Program-made: the position numbers and the translations under genes | NCBI RefSeq assembly: GCF_004135735.1 | Contig: NZ_CP012670.1 | Span: forward strand, 2,480,001 to 2,544,000 | DNA from: Sorangium cellulosum | GTDB lineage: Bacteria; Myxococcota_A; Polyangia; Polyangiales; Polyangiaceae | Length of the DNA stretch: 64,000 nt | Reading direction: 5' to 3' | The notes under the pieces: model-generated | Databases searched by the model: none | What the model saw: the letters and a program-made list of their open reading frames with translations, nothing else | Told to the model about the DNA's origin: nothing | Shown: positions 7,952 through 15,656 of the stretch, in pieces | Layout: each line of letters starts with the position of its first letter | Position numbering within the stretch: position 1 is the stretch's first letter

Positions 7952-10900
7952 TCAGAGCCCTTCCGGCCGCTCCGGCGCGCGCCGTCGTTCCGCCGCGGCG
8001 CGCTCCTCGTTCAGCGCGAACAGCCGATCGATCACCCGATCTTCGAAGTCTGCCCACGCCTGCCGCTCGAGGGGCGTGGTCGGCGCGGCGTAGGGGGGGA
8101 CCCGGATGTCGTCGAACCCGTATGCGGCGAGGACGGCGCGGTCCATCTCCTCGTGGAGGCGGCGGAGCTCGACGATGGCCGGGAGCTCGCACGAAGGATC
8201 CTTGAGGAGGTTGTAGGTCGCGGTCAGGCCCTCTCGCTGCTCGATAAGGACCCTCGCGCGGGCCGCGTAGAGGCGCTCGCCGGCGGCCTCGAGGGGGCCG
8301 TCCGCGGCGAGGTGCTCCGGGCGGGGGAAGGGGAACGTCTCCACGCAGTCCGACGGCGCGTACCGGAGCCCCTCACCCATCGTCGAGGAGAGCAGGCGAG
8401 CCCACGACTCGTGGGCCCGCGACTGGAGGACCGCGAAGCGCGCGTGATCCTCGATGGCGAAGACGCAGAGCTGGTCCGAGAACGTCCGGTCCGTGGGCTG
8501 GAACGCGAAGCAGAGGTGCTTCGTCACCCGCGCCGCGACAAGGCACCTCCGGAGCGGCGCGAGCTTGCGCCGGAGCTCCGGGCGCGGGTTGGCGAACTGC
8601 CACCATCGCGCCCTGTGGCTCGCGTCGATGCCCGTGGATCGCAGGCGATCCCGCTCGGGCTTCACACGGCTCCGGACGATCGACAGCAGCGCGGGCCACC
8701 GGCCGGCGTCCTCGAGCCCGCGCTCGCCGAAATCGATGACGTAGCGGTGCGGGCTGTGCGAAGGGGACGAGTTGACCTCCTCGCCGCCCAGGAACGGGCG
8801 GAGCACCTCGGCGGCGGGGGGATCCTCGCCGGCCGCGGGGAGCGCCCGCCCCTCGCCCTCGGTGAGGACGAAGCCCTCGCCGCGGAGGAAGCAGCCGATG
8901 AAGCAGAGATCCTGGCTCTCCCGCAGCGGGCGCGGGTCGGGCCGCTCCGGCATGGCGCGAAGGAGGGAGTTGATGTGGCCGACGGGGCGGCCGTCGAGCC
9001 GCGGCGGCGGCACGCCGTCCTGCGGCGCCATGCCCACGGCGAGGTGCACGACCGCGACATGGACCGCGGCGTCTCCAGGCCACGGGAGGCTGCGCAGCGC
9101 GTGATAGATGGTGGCCCGCCCCCGCTCGACGAGCGGCTGGAGGCCCGATCGCCGGGTGTCGCCCTGAGCTATCGTGTTCGTGGCGATGAGCCCCACCGTC
9201 CCGCGGCGCCCGAGCAGCGTGTCCGCGCGGCGGAAGAAGTGGGCCGCGAGGTCGGTGTTCTTCGTTGCGCCGTGGAGCTGCCCGAGCCACGCGGCGTAGG
9301 GGTCGCCGTGATCCGTCGAGATCCGCTTGCCCCCGAGGAACGGCGGATTCCCCACGAACGCGTCGAGCCCGGCCCGGCCGCGCTCCTGGCCGGCGGCCGC
9401 GCCGCCGTCCTGGCCGGCGGCCGCGCCGCGCTCCTGGCCGGCGGCCGCGCCGCCGTCCTGGCCGGCGGCCGCGCCGCGCTCCTGGCCGCGGGCCGGCCCG
9501 TCGGAGCACGCCTCGTGGAACACCTCCGGGAACTCCAGCGCCCAGTGGAACGCGGGCACCGGCGGCCGCTCCCCCGGCTTCCCCTCGCGGAGCTCCCGCT
9601 GCATCGCGAGGAGCTCTTCCGGGGGCGGCCCCCCGCTGGCGAGCCACGCGGTCACGCGCTGCGCGCGGAGATCGCGCTCCTTCTGTCGATCCCTGTCCTT
9701 CTCGTGCGAAAAGAACGCCCCCACCACGAGATCGCCGAGGAGCCGCGCCCTGCCGATCGCCTCCTCGGCCTCCCCGAGGAGCTGCGCTCGCCGCCGCGCT
9801 GCGCCGTCGCCGCCGGCCCCGGCGAGCGCCGCGATCTGCCGGCGCAGCGCGAGCGCCTGCCCGATGGCGGCGTCGATCGCCTCGCCGCAGGGCGACGTCG
9901 GCCCGGCGGGCTTCCAGTGGAAGCCGCGTAGCTGGTCGAGGTCGAGCCCCACCAGCGAGTCGCCGTGGCGCAGGGCGTGATCGACGAACGTGAACGGCTC
10001 GCCCCTGGCGCGCGCCACGAGCCAGAGCGAGAGCCTCGCGAGGCTCACCGCGAACGGGTTCTTGTCGGCGCCGTACAGGCAGCGCTGCGCCACGAGCCGC
10101 CGCGCGAGGCCCACGGCGTCCTCGCCGCCGCCCGTCGACGCGAGCCGCGCCGCCGCCGCCGCGTCGCCCCGCGCCGCCTCGCGCGTCCAGGCGGCCACCA
10201 CCTGGTCGGCCAGAAACCGGCACGCCTCCATGAGGAACGCCCCGGACCCCATCGCCGGATCGCAGATCCTGAGCCCGAGGAGCCGCGCCGACGGCGGCTC
10301 GTCGCCCATCTGGCGGAGCAGCGGCTCGAGCGTCCGCGCGACGATGGGCGCCGAGAGGCTCCTCGGCGTGTAATGGGAGCTCGTCCGCCGCCGCTCGGCG
10401 CCCGGCTGGAGGAACAGTCGCCCCGCCGGGAGCACGTCGGTCTCCCGCGCGCGCAGCGGGCCGAGCGCCTCGACGATCTCGGCCTCGGTCCGGGCCGCGG
10501 CGAGCGCGTGGCCGAGCTTGCCCGCGTCCCGCCGCGAGAGCCGGGCCTCCTCGACGAGCCACGCGGCCCGCCGCGCCGTCGGCCGGGAGAGCACCTCGGG
10601 CGCGCTCACCCAGACCTTCTCGGGCCGGAGGCACACGGTCGGCCCGGCGGCGCGCTCGACCCGGTAGCCCATGAGCGCCTCGTAGAGGCCGCCGAGGTGC
10701 TCGACCTCGAGCGCGCGGTACGACAGCCGCCGCCCCTCGAGCACGAGGAGCTTCTCGAGCACCCGGAGCACCGTGCGGTCGTCCACCGACGGCGCCCGCG
10801 GCTCGGCGTGCGGCGCCGGGGCGGCGTGCGGCGCCGGGGCGGCGTGCGGCGCCGGGGCGGCGCCCGGCGCGCCGCCCGGGGGGGCCGCGCGCTCCAGGAA

Positions 10901-11524
10901 CGGGTAGCGCGCCGGGTCGAAGAGCTCACCCCGCCGCGCCGGCAGGGGGAGATCGCCGAGGCGGCCCCCGGCGTGCACCGCGCGGAACAGCGCGGTGAGC
11001 CGCGTCCACGCCGCGAAGCGCCGCGGCAGCGCTTCCGGGTGCGCGCGGCGCTCCGACTCGAGCTCCTCGAACAGCGCGCGCACGCCGACGTGCGCGGCGG
11101 ACTCCGGGGGGGCCACCGGCAGGAGCCCGCGGTCCTCCGCGTGGAGCAGGAAGACGAGCCGCAAGAGCGCCGTGAGCAGCCCGCCGTGGAGGTGGTCCGG
11201 GCCGCGGGCGAGGGCGTCCTCGAGCGCGCCCGACCCATCGCGGACGGCGGCGTCCTCGAAGCCCCGGAGCAGGACGCCGAGCGCCTCGAACGCCTGCGCC
11301 GCGAGCGCGTTCGCGACGTGCGCCGCGCTGGCCCTCGTGTCGTTCAGCGCGGCCTGTCGCGCGGGTCGTCCCGGCGGCGGAGCGTGGACATGCCGCACGG
11401 CTTCATGCGCCGCGTGGTCGCGAGCGCAGCAAGATCCGCTCCGGTCGGAGTGCCCTGGTCCTCGGCGTCGCGTGCGCGCTGGCTTCGCGGTGCTGCCCGT
11501 CTTCATCATGGGCATGTCGTTCAC
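7952..11524 (-). CDS. Eco57I-like N6-adenine DNA methyltransferase / type IIG restriction enzyme
   Basis: This is a large class I SAM-dependent DNA methyltransferase of up to 1190 aa. Motif I (ICDPAMGSGAFLMEACRFL) lies near residue 420 and the catalytic NPPF motif (FVGNPPFLGGKRI) near residue 725. The long N-terminal region with LLRLVFLLHAEDRGLLP and LGGLYEALMGYRV is characteristic of type IIG, DrmMI or PglX-like proteins. The C-terminal third, with repeated aromatic/Pro segments (SDCVETFPFPRP), should be the target-recognition part. No partner genes of BREX, DISARM or Pgl flank it, so it is probably a solitary methyltransferase or a one-protein restriction system. The N-terminal nuclease residues are not evident to me. 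GTG 11524 is the longest start; the first 60 residues are not convincing and a start nearer 11380 is possible. Two in-frame minisatellites interrupt it. Confidence 0.85.
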   Translation of the reverse strand: MNDMPMMKTGSTAKPARTRRRGPGHSDRSGSCCARDHAAHEAVRHVHAPPPGRPARQAALNDTRASAAHVANALAAQAFEALGVLLRGFEDAAVRDGSGALEDALARGPDHLHGGLLTALLRLVFLLHAEDRGLLPVAPPESAAHVGVRALFEELESERRAHPEALPRRFAAWTRLTALFRAVHAGGRLGDLPLPARRGELFDPARYPFLERAAPPGGAPGAAPAPHAAPAPHAAPAPHAEPRAPSVDDRTVLRVLEKLLVLEGRRLSYRALEVEHLGGLYEALMGYRVERAAGPTVCLRPEKVWVSAPEVLSRPTARRAAWLVEEARLSRRDAGKLGHALAAARTEAEIVEALGPLRARETDVLPAGRLFLQPGAERRRTSSHYTPRSLSAPIVARTLEPLLRQMGDEPPSARLLGLRICDPAMGSGAFLMEACRFLADQVVAAWTREAARGDAAAAARLASTGGGEDAVGLARRLVAQRCLYGADKNPFAVSLARLSLWLVARARGEPFTFVDHALRHGDSLVGLDLDQLRGFHWKPAGPTSPCGEAIDAAIGQALALRRQIAALAGAGGDGAARRRAQLLGEAEEAIGRARLLGDLVVGAFFSHEKDRDRQKERDLRAQRVTAWLASGGPPPEELLAMQRELREGKPGERPPVPAFHWALEFPEVFHEACSDGPARGQERGAAAGQDGGAAAGQERGAAAGQDGGAAAGQERGRAGLDAFVGNPPFLGGKRISTDHGDPYAAWLGQLHGATKNTDLAAHFFRRADTLLGRRGTVGLIATNTIAQGDTRRSGLQPLVERGRATIYHALRSLPWPGDAAVHVAVVHLAVGMAPQDGVPPPRLDGRPVGHINSLLRAMPERPDPRPLRESQDLCFIGCFLRGEGFVLTEGEGRALPAAGEDPPAAEVLRPFLGGEEVNSSPSHSPHRYVIDFGERGLEDAGRWPALLSIVRSRVKPERDRLRSTGIDASHRARWWQFANPRPELRRKLAPLRRCLVAARVTKHLCFAFQPTDRTFSDQLCVFAIEDHARFAVLQSRAHESWARLLSSTMGEGLRYAPSDCVETFPFPRPEHLAADGPLEAAGERLYAARARVLIEQREGLTATYNLLKDPSCELPAIVELRRLHEEMDRAVLAAYGFDDIRVPPYAAPTTPLERQAWADFEDRVIDRLFALNEERAAAERRRAPERPEGL
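9381..9488. repeat. 24-bp in-frame minisatellite in the methyltransferase gene
   Basis: About 4.5 units of 24 bases encode alternating 8-residue blocks AAAGQERG and AAAGQDGG just before the catalytic NPPF motif. Each full unit contains a GCGGCCGC octamer (NotI site). The unit length keeps the frame, so copy number could vary without breaking the gene. Confidence 0.9.
10806..10860. repeat. 18-bp in-frame repeat in the methyltransferase gene
   Basis: Three perfect 18-base units encode a repeated PAPHAA block in the N-terminal region of the methyltransferase. It looks like a flexible Ala/Pro linker between two N-terminal domains. Confidence 0.9.
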
Positions 11525-11850
11525 CAGGTATCCTGCCCTACGTGCCCGCGGACGGGTATCCCCGGCGACCCCCGGGGCATGCCGGACGGGTCGTCACGGT
11601 GCCCGGCGACCCCCGGGGCATGCCGGACGGGTCGGCGTGATGCGGGAGCAGGCCGATCGGCCTCTTTCCCCGCCTCGCCGGCGTGTTTCGACAGGCCGAG
11701 AGGGTTCCGGAAGCAGGTCATCGCCCTGTTCCGCAGGCCGGGAGGGTTCCCACGCCTGCAAGGCGGGGGCGGCGGGCCCGCCCGACGGGAACACGTCGAG
11801 GCGCCCGACGGCGGCGGGGCGGGGCGAGCTCGCGGCGCGTCCGGGCGCGC
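11525..11850. repeat. Intergenic region with two families of direct repeats
   Basis: A 33-base sequence beginning CCCGGCGACCCCCGGGGCAT is present at 11561-11593 and 11602-11634 (period 41), and each copy contains a CCCCGGGG core palindrome. A second direct repeat, CAGGCCG(A/G)GAGGGTTCC, occurs at 11692-11708 and 11734-11750 (period 42). No coding region is credible here. The repeats lie upstream of the methyltransferase start and downstream of the YkgJ-like gene. Confidence 0.75.
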
Positions 11851-12369
11851 TCAGCCGGCCCCGTCGCGCTCGTCGTCGCGCAGCCACGCGCCGAGCGGGC
11901 GGGGCGCGCCTGCGAGGCGCTCGAGGCGCACGTCGATCGACGCGTGGTTGCCCCAGACCACCGGGCGGCCTGCGGCGTGGCGCTCGACCTCGTCGCACAC
12001 GAGGTCGTGCTCGCGGCGGACGTAGAAGCCGTAGGTGCGGCAGGCGATCGGCCGCGCCTCGTAGACGCGGCAGCGGCCGTGCTCGTCGTCGAGCAGCGGG
12101 CAGACGAGCGGGCCCGCCGCCGGCATGGCGGCCATCCGCGCGCGCACCTCCGCTCGGACCGACGCCGGCAGCCCGTCGATCGCGGCGCGGAGGCGCGCCC
12201 ATTCGAGCCGGGTGAGCTGCGGCGGGCGCGCGAGGCGGCGGCAGCAGAGGTCGCAGCCGGCGCGGCACGGCCAGCCCCCGGCCGCCTCCGCGGTCGCCTC
12301 GGCCCGCGCTGCGATCTCCGCGTCGAGCGACGCGAGCGCGTCGCCGCCGTCGTCCGTCGACCGACCCAT
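11851..12369 (-). CDS. YkgJ-family cysteine-cluster protein
   Basis: This protein of 172 aa carries the zinc/iron-chelating CxCxxCC-type domain (UPF0153). The diagnostic clusters are CRAGCDLCC near residue 35, then CPLLDDEHGRCRVYEARPIACRTYGFY, where CxxY and P-x-x-C-R are the usual signature. Family members are thought to bind Fe-S or zinc ions; biochemical roles are unknown. ATG 12369 gives an N-terminus of normal length. It has no obvious operon partner: the PrmA-like gene upstream is 151 bases away on the same strand. The C-terminal 20 residues are charged and probably disordered. Confidence 0.85.
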   Translation of the reverse strand: MGRSTDDGGDALASLDAEIAARAEATAEAAGGWPCRAGCDLCCRRLARPPQLTRLEWARLRAAIDGLPASVRAEVRARMAAMPAAGPLVCPLLDDEHGRCRVYEARPIACRTYGFYVRREHDLVCDEVERHAAGRPVVWGNHASIDVRLERLAGAPRPLGAWLRDDERDGAG

Positions 12370-12520
12370 GCCGGGGCCCTAGCACTGCTGCGGGAAGTTG
12401 CCCCGGATCAGCAGAGAGAACCGCCATGGACGCTCAGACGTTCACGGCGACGTTGAGGCTCCGCGACGGAGCCGCCGGGGGCCACAACCTTTGAACTTGT
12501 ACTTCAGGCCGTTCGGTGAT

Positions 12521-13102
12521 CTAGGCGAGGCGCCAGACGAGAGTCCGCCACGCATCACGCTCGAAGATCTCCGGTCGCCGCCCGGCGAGGAGCGGCGAAT
12601 ACCGCGCGACGAGCTCCGGGACGTCGGTGAACACGAGGCCGGAGAGGATCAACGTCCCCCGCGGCGCCAGGCGAGCCACGATCCGGGGAGCGAGCTCCGT
12701 GAGCACGTCACGAAGGATGTTGGCCGTGACGACGTCGAACGTCCCGCTCGGCCACGTCGTCGCGAAGCGCACGCGAGCCTCCACCGCGCTCCGCCGCGCG
12801 TTCTCTTCCGCGATCGCGATCGCGGCGGCGTCGATGTCCACCCCGATCGCCTCACCGCCGAGCTTCGCGGCGCCGATCGAGAGGATGCCCGTCCCGCTCC
12901 CGACGTCGAGGAGGCGGAAGCCGCCTCGCGGCGCGAACGACGCGAGCGCCTGAAGGCACATCCGCGTGCTCTCGTGCCGGCCGTCGCCGAACGCGTGGCT
13001 CTTCCCGAGGACGATGGTGCGCTCGTCGACCTCCGCGTCCCACGGACCCGTGACCACGCGAAAGCGAGGCGGTACTTCGATGAGGATCGGACGGTCGCTC
13101 AT
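12521..13102 (-). CDS. PrmA-like (ribosomal protein L11 methyltransferase family) enzyme
   Basis: This SAM-dependent methyltransferase of 193 aa shows FGDGRHESTRMCLQAL, equivalent to the PrmA FGTGxHxTT signature, motif I LLDVGSGTGILSIGAAKLG, acidic motif II GVDIDAAAI, and NILRDVLTELAP, matching the PrmA NIL motif. Classical PrmA is near 290 aa with an N-terminal substrate-recognition domain. That domain is missing here, so the target may not be L11. ATG 13102 (MSDRPILIE) is preferred; an ATG at 13141 adds 13 basic residues. The neighbours give no clue to the substrate. Confidence 0.8.
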   Translation of the reverse strand: MSDRPILIEVPPRFRVVTGPWDAEVDERTIVLGKSHAFGDGRHESTRMCLQALASFAPRGGFRLLDVGSGTGILSIGAAKLGGEAIGVDIDAAAIAIAEENARRSAVEARVRFATTWPSGTFDVVTANILRDVLTELAPRIVARLAPRGTLILSGLVFTDVPELVARYSPLLAGRRPEIFERDAWRTLVWRLA

Positions 13103-13361
13103 GCGTCGTCGAAGCTTGCCACCGCGCGGCCTCCGCGCCATCCGGGGCGCGGCGGCTCGCCTGCGACGCGCGCGGCCGCAGCGCGCCCCCCGTGCGCTCG
13201 GGCTCCTCCACGGGCCACGCGCCGAGCGCGCCCTTCCACGAGCGGCGGCGCGGCGAGCCCGGTGGTCTGCTCGGCGATGTCATGAGTCAGGTCCGGGGCG
13301 TGAGCGTCGCCCGCGCCGGCGGACCCGCGCTCCCTCGTCGGCCGGTGATGACCCTGGGGAC

Positions 13362-13622
13362 ATGGAGCAGAGCACCTGGTGTGACATCGTCGCGCGTCAT
13401 GGGGAACGCGTCCGCGCGGCGCCTTCGGCCGGCATCCTCGGCAAGGTCGCGCTGGGCCTGATGCTGGGTATCGCCGTGACCTTCCTCGGGGTGTTCGCCC
13501 TCTTGCGCTCGTGGAGGCGCAGCGCCGCGCAGCCAGCCCCGTCCACGCTCGCCATCTCGACGGCTGCTCGCGACGAGTACGACGAGCGCCTCGACCATGA
13601 GCTCCGGGAGCGGGACGCATGA
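13362..13622 (+). CDS. Small single-pass membrane protein
   Basis: This 86-aa protein begins MEQSTWCDIVARHGER. It has one transmembrane segment (about residues 23-47, GILGKVALGLMLGIAVTFLGVFALL), then a Ser/Pro-rich linker and an acidic, Tyr-containing end (DEYDERLDHELRERDA). The organisation and codon pattern look like a real gene and not the surrounding long frames. No strong ribosome binding site is seen before ATG 13362, only a weak GGGGA. It ends 54 bases before the end of the convergent lipoprotein gene. The function is unknown. A longer N-terminal extension is possible because the frame stays open upstream to 12966. Confidence 0.5.
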   Translation: MEQSTWCDIVARHGERVRAAPSAGILGKVALGLMLGIAVTFLGVFALLRSWRRSAAQPAPSTLAISTAARDEYDERLDHELRERDA

Positions 13623-13676
13623 GCGCACTCCCCCAACGCCCCTGCTTGCTCTCCCCGCAGCTCGGCGCCACCTGGT

Positions 13677-15488
13677 TCAGGGGCCCTGCGGTCGATCCCG
13701 GGATGGCCCCGGAGACCTCGGGTCCGAGCGCGACGGCCTCTCGCCGGTGTCGCGGCCGTCGAACGACCGCACCTCGAGCACGTACGCGCCCTCGGCGCCG
13801 TTGCTGTCGACGCTGACCAGGACCGCCTGGCCGGCGACGAGCGGCACGATCGCCCGCGAGCCGGTCCCGCCGCTGCTGCAGGCGATCTCGGGGCCCCCGC
13901 ACCCGCCTGTGCGCACGGACAGGACCGTCTCCAGGGCGGAGCCCGCCGTGTCGAAGACGAAGGTCCCGTCCGAGGGCGCGGTGAAGCGGTAGGTCACCTC
14001 GCCGCCGGAGCCCGCGCCGCAGGAGGGCCTCAGGAGATCGGCGCGCCCCTCGGTGCTGCCCGTCACCACCTGCGGGACCGTGGCGCCGAGATCGAGCAGC
14101 GGGCACGGCGTCCGGGTGATCTCGAGCGCGTGGGCGCCCGCCTCGCCGTGGCTGTCCACCACGGCGACCACCGTCTGGCCGGCCGCGAGGGGCACCGTGG
14201 CCCGCGCGGGCACGCCGGGGGAGCCGTCGAGGCACGCGAGCGCCTCGCCGGTGCACGTGGCGTCGCGGAGCGAGAGGACGGCGGGGAAGTCCGCGCCCCT
14301 GACGTCGAACGTGTACAGGCCGTCGTCCGGCGCGGAGAAGCCGTAGGTCGCCTCGCCCCCGCTCTCGGGGGTGGCGCAGGTCGAGAACACGTCGGGGAGG
14401 CCCTCGTTGCTCCCCGTCACCGTCTGCGGGACCGCCGCGTCGAGGTGGACCCGCGGGCACGGCGGCGCCTGCGTGATCTCCAGCGCGAACGCCTCCAGCG
14501 GGCGGATCGGGGTCGCCACCGCGAGCAGCACCGTCTGGCCGGCCTCGAGATCCGCGGCCACCTTCGCCTCGCCGAAGCGGAAATCGCAGCCGAGCAGCGC
14601 GCCGAGGCAGGTGTCGCCGTCGAGGACATCGAGGCTCAGGTCGTCCGCGCCCCGCGCGGTGAAGACGTGGACGCCCGGGTCCTTCGCCGTGAAGGTGAAG
14701 GTGGCGTCCGGGCTCGGGCCGTCGGCGCACCCGGAGTAGACCGCGTCCTCGAGCCCGCGGGTCGTGCCCGTCACGGCCTGCGGGACCCCGCGATCGAGCG
14801 CGGTCGGCGCGCACAGGTGCGGCCCCGGCTGGCTCACGTGGAGCGTGAAGTCGCCCTGCGCGCCGTCCGCGCCGCTCACCACCACGAGGATGGGCTCGCC
14901 CTCGGCGAGATCGACGGCGATCTGCGGCGCGATGCCCGCCGCGTCGTCGTTGCACGCGAGCTCGGCGCAGGTGTCCGCGCGCAGCGCCCCGAGCACCGTG
15001 TCGTGGTCGGCCTCGAAGGTGTCGAAGAGGTAGGTCCCGGCGAGCGGCGCGGTGAACAGGAACGTCCGATCGGCGGCGCCCGGCCCCGAGCAGCTCAGCG
15101 CGCGGCGGTCGTCGGCGCCGAGCGTGGTGCCGCGCACCCGCTGCGGGGTGGTGGATCCGATGTCCTGCGGCGGAGGGACGGCGCCGCACCCGGGCGGCGT
15201 GCCCCCTGCGCCGCCCGCGCCGTCGCCGCCCGCGCCGTGGCCGCCCGCGCCGTCGCTGCCCGCGCCGTGGCCGCCCGCGCCGTCGCTGCCCGCGCCGTGG
15301 CCGCCCGCGCCGTCGCTGCCCGCGCCGTGGCCGCCCGCGCCGTCGCCGCAGCGCACCTCAGGCGCCTCGCAGCGCGGCCCCAGCGCCTGGCCTTCGGCGC
15401 ACGCGGCCACCCACGCGACGGCCGCGGCGGACAGCCAGCGCGCGGCCGGCGAGCGCGCGTACGCAGAGCGAGATGTGCCCTTCCTCAT
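13677..15488 (-). CDS. Repeat-bearing secreted lipoprotein with four PPC-like domains
   Basis: The protein is 603 aa. After MRKGTSRSAYARSP come a hydrophobic segment and a lipobox-like VAACAEG, so it is probably lipid-anchored. A GHGAGSDGAG tandem repeat follows. The rest is four copies of a domain of roughly 110 residues with the same landmarks: a (V/R)TGTT or VTGSN start, then Cys, an (T/A)TF(T/L)F(T/S)A strand, an (Y/V)(L/T)FD(T/V) strand, a short Cys-Cys loop and a (V/I)LV(V/S)V strand. This is the bacterial pre-peptidase C-terminal (PPC) beta-sandwich pattern, common in myxobacterial surface proteins. ATG 15488 has AGGA at good spacing. No catalytic domain is present, so it may be a surface or matrix-binding protein. 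The frame stays open far upstream, but only as antisense of the U32 gene. Confidence 0.85.
   Translation of the reverse strand: MRKGTSRSAYARSPAARWLSAAAVAWVAACAEGQALGPRCEAPEVRCGDGAGGHGAGSDGAGGHGAGSDGAGGHGAGSDGAGGHGAGGDGAGGAGGTPPGCGAVPPPQDIGSTTPQRVRGTTLGADDRRALSCSGPGAADRTFLFTAPLAGTYLFDTFEADHDTVLGALRADTCAELACNDDAAGIAPQIAVDLAEGEPILVVVSGADGAQGDFTLHVSQPGPHLCAPTALDRGVPQAVTGTTRGLEDAVYSGCADGPSPDATFTFTAKDPGVHVFTARGADDLSLDVLDGDTCLGALLGCDFRFGEAKVAADLEAGQTVLLAVATPIRPLEAFALEITQAPPCPRVHLDAAVPQTVTGSNEGLPDVFSTCATPESGGEATYGFSAPDDGLYTFDVRGADFPAVLSLRDATCTGEALACLDGSPGVPARATVPLAAGQTVVAVVDSHGEAGAHALEITRTPCPLLDLGATVPQVVTGSTEGRADLLRPSCGAGSGGEVTYRFTAPSDGTFVFDTAGSALETVLSVRTGGCGGPEIACSSGGTGSRAIVPLVAGQAVLVSVDSNGAEGAYVLEVRSFDGRDTGERPSRSDPRSPGPSRDRPQGP
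15211..15349. repeat. 30-bp in-frame minisatellite in the PPC lipoprotein gene
   Basis: About 4.6 nearly perfect units of 30 bases encode the 10-residue block GHGAGSDGAG between the lipid anchor and the first PPC-like domain. It probably acts as a spacer arm; its copy number could vary between strains. Confidence 0.92.
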
Positions 15489-15656
15489 CGGCGTTTCCTG
15501 GGGCGGCTCCTTTCGGCGCGCGCCCCGGCGAGCGCGCCCCGGCGAGCGCGCCCCGGCGAGCGTGCGCCGGCGGAGCGCTCGATCACCCCGCTCGTCCGAC
15601 CCTCCCACAGGCGCCCCGCCGGGACAACCGCGCCGCCCCTTGCTAGAACGCCGCCG

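Noticed and set aside
7952..11524. BREX or DISARM methyltransferase
   Set aside because: No pglZ, brxC, drmA, drmB or helicase genes flank it in this window.
9965..12025. Plus-strand frame across the methyltransferase and YkgJ-like genes
   Set aside because: It is antisense to two genes with clear motifs and has the typical Arg/Glu-rich shadow composition.
15211..15349. Possible CRISPR array
   Set aside because: Units are contiguous, without unique spacers, and encode protein; the same holds for the other arrays in the window.
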